This document shows, piece after piece, positions 34,736-42,844 of a stretch of 64,000 nt of DNA. The translations under genes were made by a program, and so were the position numbers. The number at the start of each line of letters is the position of its first letter. The stretch's first letter is position 1. The notes beneath the pieces were generated by a model that was given only the letters and a program-made list of their open reading frames with translations, did no database searches and was not told the DNA's origin. Source of the stretch: Cellulophaga sp. 20_2_10 (GTDB lineage: Bacteria > Bacteroidota > Bacteroidia > Flavobacteriales > Flavobacteriaceae); contig NZ_JAMCOJ010000012.1 in NCBI RefSeq assembly GCF_023476645.1, positions 34,082-98,081 of the forward strand, read 5' to 3'.

Positions 34736-35458
34736 ATGAAAAAAATAATAACTCTTAGCTTAGCTCTAACCCTAGCTATTACGGCAAACGCACAATGGGG
34801 AAAGCGTGTAAAAGGAAATGGTACTATTACGACAACGACTAGAAGTGTTGGCGATTACGAAGCAATCTCTTTAGCTGGTTTTTTTGATGTAGAATTAGTT
34901 AATGGCAAGGAAGGAAGTATTACACTTAAGGGTGATGAAAATATTCTTGAACACATTAAAACCGAAGTTAAAAACGGAAAGCTTGTAATTAAAGCTGAAA
35001 AAGGGATGAACTTAACTCCTTCTAGAAATAGTAAATTATTAATTACTGTACCTGTAGAACACATTAATGAAGTTACAGTATCTGGTTCTGGTGATATAGT
35101 AGGTAAAACAACTTTAGTTAGTAATTCTTTTGAAACAAGTATTTCTGGTTCTGGTGACATTAATTTAAAGGTTGAAGCTAAAGAATTAAAGGCGTCAATG
35201 TCTGGCTCTGGAGATATTAATTTAAGTGGCTCTGCTACAGATTTTACAATTAGAGTATCTGGTTCTGGAGACATTTCTGCGTATGACTTACAGGCAGACT
35301 ATGTAAAAGCTTTGGTTTCTGGTTCTGCTGATATTAAAGTTACAGCTAAAGAAACTTTAGATGCAAGAGTATCTGGCTCTGGAGATATTAGATACAGAGG
35401 AAATCCTAAAAAAATTGAAAGTAAGACTTCTGGTTCTGGTGGTATTTCTAAAGGATAA
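34736..35458 (+). CDS. Head-GIN (DUF2807) domain exported protein
   Basis: The 240-residue protein has a signal peptide (SLALTLAITANAQ) and then the DUF2807 domain. Seven repeats are built on SGSGDI or close variants (VSGSGDIVGK, ISGSGDINLK, MSGSGDINLS, VSGSGDISAY, VSGSADIKVT, VSGSGDIRYR, TSGSGGISKG). They give one strand per about 18-20 residues, a beta-solenoid. It follows the DUF4097 gene by 11 bases and ends just before a strong terminator, closing the ECF unit. It is probably an outer-envelope or surface protein; the function is unknown. Confidence 0.87.
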   Translation: MKKIITLSLALTLAITANAQWGKRVKGNGTITTTTRSVGDYEAISLAGFFDVELVNGKEGSITLKGDENILEHIKTEVKNGKLVIKAEKGMNLTPSRNSKLLITVPVEHINEVTVSGSGDIVGKTTLVSNSFETSISGSGDINLKVEAKELKASMSGSGDINLSGSATDFTIRVSGSGDISAYDLQADYVKALVSGSADIKVTAKETLDARVSGSGDIRYRGNPKKIESKTSGSGGISKG

Positions 35459-35475
35459 GAAAAACATCACATATT

Positions 35476-35514
35476 AAAAAAGGCAGATTATAAAAATTAT
35501 AATCTGCCTTTTTG
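35476..35514. terminator. Bidirectional terminator
   Basis: A stem AAAAGGCAGATTATAA/TTATAATCTGCCTTTT with a 3-nt loop closes the ECF unit and the convergent MFS gene. Confidence 0.94.
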
Positions 35515-35517
35515 CTT

Positions 35518-36852
35518 TTATTGTTTTGGTTTTATTTTTTTATCTACTTGCAATAATAGTATTACGCCTGCAATAAAAAATACTGCTAAAAACACAATAG
35601 CATTACGCATACTACCCGTTACCTGGGCTACAAAGCCATATAAAAAGGTTCCTATTACAATACCTATTTTTTCTGCAACATCGTAAAAACTAAAGAAAGA
35701 TGTAGTGTCTTTGGTCTCTGGTATAAACTTAGAATACGTAGATCTAGACAATGCCTGTATACCTCCCATAACTAAGCCAACACAACCTGCTCCTATATAA
35801 AAATCTATTGGTGTTAGCATAAAAAAGGCATATATACAGATAACAATCCAAAGTAAATTTACAACAACTAATGTTTTAACATTACCGAACTTTTTAGATG
35901 CATTTGCCGTAATTACAGCACCTAAAATAGCAACTAACTGTATTACCAAGATACTTATTATTAAACCTGTTGTACGCTCACTATCAGACCCCCAACCAAT
36001 TTCTTCTTCTCCAAAATAAGTAGCAATTAGCATTACTGTTTGTACAGCCATACTGTACACAAAAAAAGCAACTAAATAACGTTTTAATTTTATTTGATCT
36101 CCTAGTTGATGCCAAACTCCTTTTAACTCCTTAAAACCATTTAAAATTACATTGCTACGCTTCCCTTCTTGCTTGTTTCCTTTTGGCAAGTAATAAAATG
36201 TATACTGACTAAAAATTATCCACCAAATACCTACGGTAACAAAAGAATACTTCATTGCCTTAAGTTCAGCAACTCCGTCAATATCAGATTCTATTCCAAA
36301 AAACTTTGGTTTCATTACCATTGCTAAATTAAGAAGCAACAATAACACACTACCTGCATACCCCATAGAAAAGCCTTTGGCGCTAATAGCATCCATCTGC
36401 TCTGGATGTGCAACATCTGGTAAATAAGAATTATTTATAGCAAAACTCACCCAAAAACCAACCAAGCCCATAAAAAAACAAAGCAGTCCAAAATATATAT
36501 TTTCTAATGAAAACCAATATAAGCCAATACAAGAGATACCTCCCAAGTAGCAAAAGAATTTCATAAACATTCTTTTATTTCCTAAATAATCTGCAACTCC
36601 AGAAATTAAGGGCGTTATAATTGCTATAAAAACAAATGCTAAAGATGTGGTGTAACTAATTAAAGGAGCTCTGGCAATTTCTCCGCCAAAAATAGTTACT
36701 TTTTCTATGTTCGCTGATCTAAATAGTGCGCCATAAAAAATAGGAAATATAGCAGATGCTATTACCAAACTATAAACTGAGTTTGCCCAATCGTAAAAGG
36801 CCCAGGCATTTAATAGTTTTTTACTTCCTTTTACTAATGCAATACTAGTCAT
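35518..36852 (-). CDS. MFS transporter, UMF1/Atg22-like
   Basis: The 444-residue protein has about 12 membrane helices and opens with LLNAWAFYDWANSVYSLVIA, the YDWANS box of the UMF1 (unknown major facilitator 1)/Atg22-like group. A conserved G-x-x-D-x-x-G-x-R/K loop (SGVADYLGNKRMFMKFF) follows helix 2, and GGIQALSRSTYSKFIPE is typical of the second half. Substrates for bacterial members are not established; amino-acid efflux is suggested for the fungal vacuolar relatives. It precedes an M48 protease gene in genomic order; both lie on the minus strand with an 82-base gap. Confidence 0.88.
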   Translation of the reverse strand: MTSIALVKGSKKLLNAWAFYDWANSVYSLVIASAIFPIFYGALFRSANIEKVTIFGGEIARAPLISYTTSLAFVFIAIITPLISGVADYLGNKRMFMKFFCYLGGISCIGLYWFSLENIYFGLLCFFMGLVGFWVSFAINNSYLPDVAHPEQMDAISAKGFSMGYAGSVLLLLLNLAMVMKPKFFGIESDIDGVAELKAMKYSFVTVGIWWIIFSQYTFYYLPKGNKQEGKRSNVILNGFKELKGVWHQLGDQIKLKRYLVAFFVYSMAVQTVMLIATYFGEEEIGWGSDSERTTGLIISILVIQLVAILGAVITANASKKFGNVKTLVVVNLLWIVICIYAFFMLTPIDFYIGAGCVGLVMGGIQALSRSTYSKFIPETKDTTSFFSFYDVAEKIGIVIGTFLYGFVAQVTGSMRNAIVFLAVFFIAGVILLLQVDKKIKPKQ

Positions 36853-36934
36853 ATAAAAAAATTAGAGCTGTTCAAGTTTTGTTTTGAACAGCTCTAATAT
36901 ACAATTATAAATGAATTTTACTTTTATACTACTA

Positions 36935-37744
36935 TTACTTAAAAGTAGTTACTCCAAATTTCTTTGCTTCTTCTCTTGCTGCAGGAGCCCAAGCTGTTAA
37001 ATTATTAATTCTAGTATCGTTAGATGGGTGCGTACTCATAAATTCTGGTTGCGCTTGTCCTCCACTATTTGCTTTCATTCTTTTCCAAAGTTCTGCTGCT
37101 TCATCCGGATTGTAACCAGCTATAGCCATAATTTGTAAACCAATACGGTCTGCTTCAGTCTCGTGACCTCTACTAAAAGGTAGCATAACACCTACTTGAG
37201 AACCTACACCATAAGCCTGATTAAACATTCCTTTTGTTTTATCGTCCTGAATTAAAACATTACCTGCAACAGCTCCTATTTGTTGTAACTGTCCTGCAGA
37301 CATACGTTGCGCTCCGTGATCTGCTAATGCGTGTGCAACCTCGTGCCCCATAACAACAGCAACTCCCGTTTCCCCTTTACAAATTGGTAATATACCTGTG
37401 TAAAAAACAATTTTACCTCCTGGCATACACCATGCATTTACAGTGTTATCATCAACTAAATTATATTCCCATTTGTAATCTTTTAAATAGCCTGGATAAC
37501 CGTTTGCCGTTAACCAACGTTCTGCTGCAGAAGCTATACGTTGCCCCACAGAAGCAATCATTTTTGCGTCTGCTGTGCCTGTAATTGTTTTGTTATCTGT
37601 TAAAAACTGATCGTATTGAGCAAAAGCTGTCGGAAAAATTGAACTGTTTGGATACATATTCAACGTTTTTTTACCTGTAAAAGGATTCACCTTACAAGCC
37701 GAAACCGCAATAAAAATGGTTAATACTAATAATATCTTTTTCAT
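36935..37744 (-). CDS. M48 family zinc metalloprotease, lipoprotein
   Basis: The 269-residue protein has a lipoprotein signal (lipobox VSAC, Cys17) and an M48 domain. The zinc site is HEVAH (134-138), with the third ligand in HETEADR (194-200). The NAWCMPGGKIVFYTG strand typical of the BepA/LoiP/YcaL group precedes it. Such lipoproteins act in the periplasm on misassembled outer-membrane proteins; that role is inferred from the family. The length is similar to LoiP. A -7 box lies upstream at 37779-37786. Confidence 0.91.
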   Translation of the reverse strand: MKKILLVLTIFIAVSACKVNPFTGKKTLNMYPNSSIFPTAFAQYDQFLTDNKTITGTADAKMIASVGQRIASAAERWLTANGYPGYLKDYKWEYNLVDDNTVNAWCMPGGKIVFYTGILPICKGETGVAVVMGHEVAHALADHGAQRMSAGQLQQIGAVAGNVLIQDDKTKGMFNQAYGVGSQVGVMLPFSRGHETEADRIGLQIMAIAGYNPDEAAELWKRMKANSGGQAQPEFMSTHPSNDTRINNLTAWAPAAREEAKKFGVTTFK

Positions 37745-37778
37745 AATAGTAATGTGTTTAGTGTGTTTTTTAAAAATA

Positions 37779-37786
37779 CAAAAATA
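37779..37786 (-). promoter_or_regulatory. -7 promoter box for the M48 gene
   Basis: TATTTTTG on the minus strand matches TAnnTTTG about 35 bases before the start codon. Confidence 0.4.
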
Positions 37787-37914
37787 TTCTATGTTGTTAT
37801 AATATCATAGATATAATCTTATTTCTTTAGGTGATATGCAAAATAAATTCTTTAATTTTAAAATTGGAACGCTTTTTGAAACACTTAAAATAGAAAACGA
37901 AAAAATTACACATT

Positions 37915-38451
37915 ATGAAAAAAATTACCTTGACCATAGCAGCAGTATTTGCATTAGTATTAACAGCTTGTAGTAGTTCTGACGGCAGAGATGGAGTTGA
38001 CGGCGTAGATGGCGTGAACATCACCGGAAGTGTATATGAAATTACAGGTAGCTTTACTCCTGCTAATGACTATTCTTTATATTTTGAATTCCCTACAACC
38101 GTAGAGGTTTTTGAATCTGATGTTGTATTAGCTTATATATTATGGGACCAAACAACAGACAGTAACGGGGATTCTGTAGACATCTGGCGTTTATTACCGC
38201 AAACAAGATTATTAGATCAAGGTACTTTATTATACAACTACGACCACACATTTTTAGATGTTAACTTGTTTTTAGAGTCAGATTTTGATTTAGGCACTTT
38301 AGCAACTGCTGATACAGATAACCAAACTTTTAGAGTAGTTATTTTACCTGCAGAAGCTGTTAATGGTAAATTAGATACGAGCAATATTAACGATGTTATG
38401 GGTATTTTAGATACTACAGAAGAAGATGTTATACAGGTTTCGTTAAAATAA
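37915..38451 (+). CDS. Hypothetical lipoprotein with short collagen-like stretch
   Basis: The 178-residue protein has a lipobox LTAC (Cys19) followed by SSSDGRDGVDGVDGVN, a brief run of Gly-x-y triplets as found at the base of many bacteroidal surface lipoproteins. A beta-rich domain with many Asp and Thr residues follows. Lipoproteins of this design are commonly annotated as collagen-like proteins, although four triplets cannot form a stable triple helix. No function is assigned. It is a single-gene unit ending at a strong terminator. Confidence 0.78.
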   Translation: MKKITLTIAAVFALVLTACSSSDGRDGVDGVDGVNITGSVYEITGSFTPANDYSLYFEFPTTVEVFESDVVLAYILWDQTTDSNGDSVDIWRLLPQTRLLDQGTLLYNYDHTFLDVNLFLESDFDLGTLATADTDNQTFRVVILPAEAVNGKLDTSNINDVMGILDTTEEDVIQVSLK

Positions 38452-38471
38452 GAATATTTTATAGTATTACT

Positions 38472-38505
38472 AGCCTCTACTTGTTACAAGTAGAGGCTTT
38501 TTTTA
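38472..38505 (+). terminator. Rho-independent terminator
   Basis: A 12-bp stem AGCCTCTACTTG/CAAGTAGAGGCT with a 3-nt loop is followed by seven T residues. Confidence 0.95.
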
Positions 38506-38573
38506 TGTCTTTAGTTTGATAGGAATTGCATTTAAAATCGACTAAATTTGAATAACCTTAAAATATAAAATTG

Positions 38574-39065
38574 ATGTATAAAAAATTACTAATTTTTAGC
38601 ATAGTAGCACTATTTATAAGCTGCAAGGGAAACTCACAAAAAACAAAAGAAACTACAACAAAGCAAGACATAGCAAAGGTTGAAAAAACAGATGCGCAAT
38701 GGAAAGCTCAGTTAACACCTTTAGAATACAATGTTTTACGTAAAGCTGGTACAGAGCGCGCTTTTTCTAGCAACCTTTTAGAAATTAAAGAAAAAGGAAT
38801 TTATAGTTGCGCCGCTTGCGATACTCCTTTATTTAAGAGCGAACACAAGTTTAAGTCTGGTACTGGCTGGCCTAGTTTTGATAGAACAATAGATGGTAAC
38901 GTTGCTTTTGATGTAGATTACAAAATTGGAACCAAACGCACCGAGGAACATTGTGCCGTTTGTAACGGACATTTAGGACACGTTTTTAACGACGGACCTA
39001 AAAACACAACAGGAGAAAGACATTGTATAAATGGCGCTGCCTTAAAATTTACACCTACAAAATAA
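38574..39065 (+). CDS. msrB: Methionine-(R)-sulfoxide reductase, exported lipoprotein form
   Basis: The 163-residue protein starts at the ATG at 38574 (a TTG lies one codon before). It has a lipoprotein signal (lipobox ISC) and a linker rich in Lys and Thr before the MsrB domain. Zinc-binding CxxC pairs are visible in YSCAACDTPLF and CAVCNGHLGHVF, and the catalytic cysteine in GERHCINGAALKF. It should repair R-methionine sulfoxide in envelope proteins. Its stop overlaps the start of a second msrB gene by one base (TAATG). Confidence 0.92.
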   Translation: MYKKLLIFSIVALFISCKGNSQKTKETTTKQDIAKVEKTDAQWKAQLTPLEYNVLRKAGTERAFSSNLLEIKEKGIYSCAACDTPLFKSEHKFKSGTGWPSFDRTIDGNVAFDVDYKIGTKRTEEHCAVCNGHLGHVFNDGPKNTTGERHCINGAALKFTPTK

Positions 39066-39466
39066 TGAATAAAAAATATACCATAGAAAAAACAGAAGAA
39101 CAATGGAAAGCTGAGCTTCCAGAACAGTCTTACAACGTTTTAAGAAACAAAGGAACAGAATACCCGCATACAGGCGAATTTAATCTTCATTTTAAAGATG
39201 GTAGCTACAATTGCAAAGGTTGTAACGCTACACTTTTTAATGGCAATCACAAATTTGAAAGTGGCTGTGGCTGGCCTTCTTTTGATAAAGCTATAGAGGG
39301 TTCTATAGAATATATTAAAGATACAACGCACGGAATGACAAGAGTTGAAACTGTTTGCGCTAATTGTGGCGGACATTTAGGTCACGTTTTTGATGATGGA
39401 CCACAAGAAACAACAGGCCAGCGTTACTGTATTAATTCTGCTAGCTTAAATTTTAATCCGTCTTAA
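39065..39466 (+). CDS. msrB: Methionine-(R)-sulfoxide reductase, cytosolic form
   Basis: The 133-residue MsrB starts at the ATG overlapping the previous stop codon; the frame extends upstream inside the first gene, but that part reads as an out-of-frame shadow. It has no signal peptide. Zinc pairs are YNCKGCNATLF and VCANCGGHLGHVF, and the catalytic cysteine lies in GQRYCINSASLNF. It repairs oxidised methionine in the cytosol and is a clear tandem paralogue of its exported neighbour, so this two-gene operon covers two compartments. Confidence 0.94.
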   Translation: MNKKYTIEKTEEQWKAELPEQSYNVLRNKGTEYPHTGEFNLHFKDGSYNCKGCNATLFNGNHKFESGCGWPSFDKAIEGSIEYIKDTTHGMTRVETVCANCGGHLGHVFDDGPQETTGQRYCINSASLNFNPS

Positions 39467-39476
39467 AAAAATAATT

Positions 39477-40004
39477 ATGAGTTTTGTTGATGACTATAAA
39501 GAAAGTATGCTGTTTGAGTTTAACCGAAATAAAACAATGGCTGAAAAAACATTTGACCAACTCACAAATGAAGATTTACATTGGACATATGGCGAGGCCG
39601 ATAACAGTATTGCCATAATTGTAAAACATATGGTTGGCAATATGCTAAGTAGGTGGACAAACTTTTTTACGGAAGATGGCGAAAAAGAATGGCGTAATAG
39701 AGAATCTGAATTTGTTGCGCCATATAAAACAAAAGAAGAAATGCTTGTGCATTGGAACAAAGGCTGGGATTGCTTATTTGCTGCAATTGACAACATTAAT
39801 GAAAATAATATTACTTCAAAAATTAAAATACGCGCTGTAGAGCATTCGGTTATGGCAGCAGTAAGCAGGCAACTTGCACATTACGCTGGGCACATAGCAC
39901 AAATTGCATATGTAGGCAGAATGATAAAAGGTACAGAGTGGCAATCGCTCTCTATACCTTCTGGAAAATCTGATGAGTTTAACAAAAAAATGTTTGGAAA
40001 GTAA
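39477..40004 (+). CDS. DUF1572 (DinB-like) family protein
   Basis: The 175-residue cytoplasmic protein opens with FVDDYKESMLFEFNRNKTMA and contains NSIAIIVKHMVGNMLSRW and AVSRQLAHYAGHIAQIAYVG. The three histidines so placed (H-x-x-G-N, then H-Y-x-x-H) match the metal-binding sites of the DinB/YfiT-like four-helix bundle, as in DUF1572. Members may be thiol-dependent metalloenzymes; the substrate is unknown. It starts 11 bases after the second msrB gene and may be co-transcribed with it. It ends one base before the convergent MBL gene. Confidence 0.82.
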   Translation: MSFVDDYKESMLFEFNRNKTMAEKTFDQLTNEDLHWTYGEADNSIAIIVKHMVGNMLSRWTNFFTEDGEKEWRNRESEFVAPYKTKEEMLVHWNKGWDCLFAAIDNINENNITSKIKIRAVEHSVMAAVSRQLAHYAGHIAQIAYVGRMIKGTEWQSLSIPSGKSDEFNKKMFGK

Positions 40005-40907
40005 TTAGTGCTTATTCTTCAAGCTTTTATAAAATGTTTCTCTAATTTTTTCTGCTGATATAAAACTCCAATCATAAGTAGCATCAAACGGAGCTGTTAT
40101 TGCTTTGTTTGCAACTACATCTTCTAGACTTTTACCAGCTTCAATTTCTTTCATCACACTAGTATAGATAGTTTCTAGTGTTTTTATATACTCTAATAAC
40201 TCCTTTTTATTAGACAGTTCTCCGTGTCCAGGTATAATTTTAGTATCAGCATTGGCAAGCATAGCGCCATTTTTTAAGGCAGTAATATAGCCGTCTACGC
40301 TACCGCCACGACTTAAATCTATGTACGGGTATTTACCCGCGAAATAGGTATCTCCCATATGCAATACATTGTTGTCACTAAAGTAAATTTGTGCATCGCC
40401 ATCTGTATGTGCATTGTGTACGTGTATTGTCATTATAGTCTCATCACCATCATACAATAACATAGTATCAGAAAATGTAATTTCTGGAAGCGACTTTTTT
40501 GCAGTAATAGAATCTATTTTTTTAGCAGAAAGGGCTTCATTATTCTCTTTAATTAAACGCTCTCTAACTTTATGGTGAGCAATAACAGTAGTGCTTTTAG
40601 AATTAAAATTTGCATTACCACCTGTATGGTCACCGTGCATATGTGTATTTATTAAATATGCAATTGGTTTTGTGGTTATTGTTTCTATTGCTGCTTTAAT
40701 CTTAGGGCTTAACCTACTAAACTGATCGTCTATCATTAGCACATTATCTTCTCCTACAAAAACACCAATATTTCCACCTTGCCCAACTAGCATATATACT
40801 TGTGGAGTTACCTTTTGCACTTGTATAATTACATCTTTAGATTGTGCCGTAACAGATGCACCAACAAAAAGAAATAGTATTAAAAATTGAAATTTAACTG
40901 CTTTCAT
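40005..40907 (-). CDS. Exported MBL-fold metallo-hydrolase
   Basis: The 300-residue protein has a signal peptide ending VTAQ and a metallo-beta-lactamase fold. The zinc motif THMHGDHTGGNANF, a later His in HVHNAHTDGDAQIYF and the third site in IIPGHGELS are visible. It should act in the periplasm. It is related to the broad group that includes quinoprotein relay system hydrolases and B-class lactamases, but nothing specific points to antibiotic hydrolysis. Its stop abuts the convergent DUF1572 gene with no space for a separate terminator. Confidence 0.86.
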   Translation of the reverse strand: MKAVKFQFLILFLFVGASVTAQSKDVIIQVQKVTPQVYMLVGQGGNIGVFVGEDNVLMIDDQFSRLSPKIKAAIETITTKPIAYLINTHMHGDHTGGNANFNSKSTTVIAHHKVRERLIKENNEALSAKKIDSITAKKSLPEITFSDTMLLYDGDETIMTIHVHNAHTDGDAQIYFSDNNVLHMGDTYFAGKYPYIDLSRGGSVDGYITALKNGAMLANADTKIIPGHGELSNKKELLEYIKTLETIYTSVMKEIEAGKSLEDVVANKAITAPFDATYDWSFISAEKIRETFYKSLKNKH

Positions 40908-41000
40908 CTCTATATAATGTTTGTTTTAGTGAGTAAAATATAAAGATAAGTACTAAAACGTTAGCATTCTGTTATTATTGATATTTATAGATTTTGGTAA

Positions 41001-41031
41001 TTGCTAATTGCTAATTGGTTTTGTACATTTG
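41001..41031 (+). promoter_or_regulatory. lpd promoter (TTG-N20-TAnnTTTG)
   Basis: TTG at 41001-41003 and TACATTTG at 41024-41031 are 20 nt apart, matching the two Bacteroidota promoter elements. The leader before the lpd ATG is about 30 nt. Confidence 0.6.
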
Positions 41032-41066
41032 TTACTTTAAAATTTTAGACAAATAAAAGTATATAT

Positions 41067-42458
41067 ATGAGCAATTTTGATGTTATTGTTTTAGGCAGTG
41101 GACCAGGTGGTTATGTAACTGCTATTAGAGCTTCACAATTAGGTTTAAAAACAGCTATAGTAGAAAAAGAAAGTTTAGGCGGAGTATGTCTAAATTGGGG
41201 TTGTATCCCTACCAAAGCATTAATAAAATCTGCTCAAGTTTTTGAATACTTAAAACACGCTTCGGATTACGGTTTAAATGCTGAAAATGTTGATAAGGAT
41301 TTTGGCGCTATTGTTAACCGTAGTCGTAATGTTGCCGATGGAATGAGTAAAGGAGTTCAATTTTTAATGAAAAAAAATAAAATTGAAGTCATTAAAGGTT
41401 ACGGTACATTAAAAGCGGGTAAAAAAGTATCTGTTAAAGATGAAGATGGTAAAGAAACTGAATACAGTGCAGACCATGTTATAGTTGCAACTGGCGCTCG
41501 TAGTAGAGAGTTGCCTAGTTTACCACAAGATGGTAAAAAAATTATTGGCTACAGAGAAGCAATGTCTTTAAAAGAGCAACCTAAAAAAATGGTTGTTGTT
41601 GGTAGTGGAGCTATAGGAATGGAGTTTGCATACTTTTACAACTCTATTGGTACAGAAGTAACTGTTGTAGAATACTTACCAAACATTGTACCTGTAGAAG
41701 ACCAAGATATTTCTAAGCAATTAGAGCGTAGCTTTAAAAAAGCAGGTGTTACAATTAAAACATCTTCTGAGGTTACTAAAGTAGATACATCTGGTAATGG
41801 TGTTAGCGTTTACGTTAAAACTAGTAAAGGAGAAGAAATTATACAGGCTGATGTTGTTTTATCTGCTGTAGGTATTAAAACGAACATAGAAAACATTGGT
41901 TTAGAAAATGTTGGTATTGCTACAGATAGAGATAAAATAATGGTAAATGATTATTACCAAACAAACATACCAGGTTACTATGCTATTGGAGATGTTACTC
42001 CTGGCCCAGCTTTAGCACACGTTGCTTCTGCAGAAGGTATACTTTGTGTAGAGAAAATAGCTGGTTTACACGTAGAGCCTATTGACTATGGTAATATACC
42101 AGGTTGTACATACTGTATTCCAGAAATAGCTTCTGTTGGTTTAACAGAAAAGCAAGCTAAAGAAAAAGGATTTGAACTTAAGGTTGGTAAATTCCCATTC
42201 TCTGCAAGTGGTAAAGCAAAAGCTTCTGGTACTCCAGATGGTTTTGTAAAAGTTATTTTTGATGCTAAATATGGTGAGTGGTTAGGTTGTCATATGATTG
42301 GTGTTGGTGTTACAGATATGATAGCTGAAGCTGTTGTTGCACGTAAACTAGAAACTACTGGTCATGAAATACTAAAAGCGATACACCCACACCCAACAAT
42401 GAGTGAAGCTGTTATGGAAGCCGTAGCAGATGCTTATGATGAGGTGATACACTTGTAA
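41067..42458 (+). CDS. lpd: Dihydrolipoyl dehydrogenase
   Basis: The 463-residue flavoprotein reoxidises dihydrolipoamide in 2-oxoacid dehydrogenase and related complexes, with NAD as acceptor. It shows the FAD-binding GSGPGGYVTAI near the start, the redox-active pair Cys41/Cys46 in GGVCLNWGCIPTKAL, an NAD-binding GSGAIGMEFAYF, and the C-terminal HPHPTMSEA with the catalytic His. The length is normal. It is a single gene with its own promoter and terminator; no E1 or E2 genes are adjacent. Confidence 0.97.
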   Translation: MSNFDVIVLGSGPGGYVTAIRASQLGLKTAIVEKESLGGVCLNWGCIPTKALIKSAQVFEYLKHASDYGLNAENVDKDFGAIVNRSRNVADGMSKGVQFLMKKNKIEVIKGYGTLKAGKKVSVKDEDGKETEYSADHVIVATGARSRELPSLPQDGKKIIGYREAMSLKEQPKKMVVVGSGAIGMEFAYFYNSIGTEVTVVEYLPNIVPVEDQDISKQLERSFKKAGVTIKTSSEVTKVDTSGNGVSVYVKTSKGEEIIQADVVLSAVGIKTNIENIGLENVGIATDRDKIMVNDYYQTNIPGYYAIGDVTPGPALAHVASAEGILCVEKIAGLHVEPIDYGNIPGCTYCIPEIASVGLTEKQAKEKGFELKVGKFPFSASGKAKASGTPDGFVKVIFDAKYGEWLGCHMIGVGVTDMIAEAVVARKLETTGHEILKAIHPHPTMSEAVMEAVADAYDEVIHL

Positions 42459-42485
42459 TAGTTAAAAACTTATACAATATAAATT

Positions 42486-42530
42486 GCCTAAAGTCTAAGC
42501 GTGTCAACTCTTAGATTTTAGGCTTTTTTT
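42486..42530 (+). terminator. Terminator after lpd
   Basis: GCCTAAAGTCTAAG pairs with CTTAGATTTTAGGC (one G-T wobble) across a 10-nt loop, followed by seven T residues. Confidence 0.9.
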
Positions 42531-42542
42531 AAATTAAAAAAT

Positions 42543-42833
42543 ATGCTTAAAACATTTAGACTTATTGCAATATTAGAAGGAATTTCTTATTTACTTTTAT
42601 TTGGTGTTGGTATGCCTTTAAAATATATGGCAGGTATTAAAGAACCTAATATTTACATTGGTAATGCACACGGAGTTTTATTTATAGCGTATGCTATTAT
42701 AGCAGTTCTAGTATGCAGACAACAAAATTGGGGCATAAAAAGATATGCAATACTCTTTATTGCATCACTACTACCCTTTGGAACATTTTATATAGAAGAA
42801 AAATACTTAAGTCCTAAAGCTTTAAAAGCTTAG
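42543..42833 (+). CDS. DUF3817 domain membrane protein
   Basis: The 96-residue protein has three predicted membrane helices and fits the DUF3817 (YdzA-like) pattern: LIAILEGISYLLLFGVGMPLKY at the start, a central NAHGVLFIAYA (His at the start of helix 2), and a C-terminal SLLPFGTFYIEEKYL. The function is unknown. It lies 12 bases after the lpd terminator region. Its stop codon is embedded in a terminator hairpin shared with the convergent Dph6-like gene. Confidence 0.85.
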   Translation: MLKTFRLIAILEGISYLLLFGVGMPLKYMAGIKEPNIYIGNAHGVLFIAYAIIAVLVCRQQNWGIKRYAILFIASLLPFGTFYIEEKYLSPKALKA

Positions 42834-42844
42834 GACTTTTTTTT
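42809..42844. terminator. Terminator overlapping the DUF3817 stop codon
   Basis: AAGTCCTAAAGCTTT (42809-42823) and AAAAGCTTAGGACTT (42824-42838) form a long stem with one offset base, followed by about nine T residues. The TAG stop at 42831-42833 lies in the 3' arm. Confidence 0.85.

Noticed and set aside
39023..39064. Upstream extension of the second msrB gene
   Set aside because: It overlaps the conserved end of the first MsrB in another frame; the ATG at 39065 fits the TAATG overlap and the normal MsrB start.
40005..40907. Metallo-beta-lactamase resistance gene
   Set aside because: Only general MBL-fold motifs are present, which occur in many unrelated hydrolases; nothing supports antibiotic hydrolysis.
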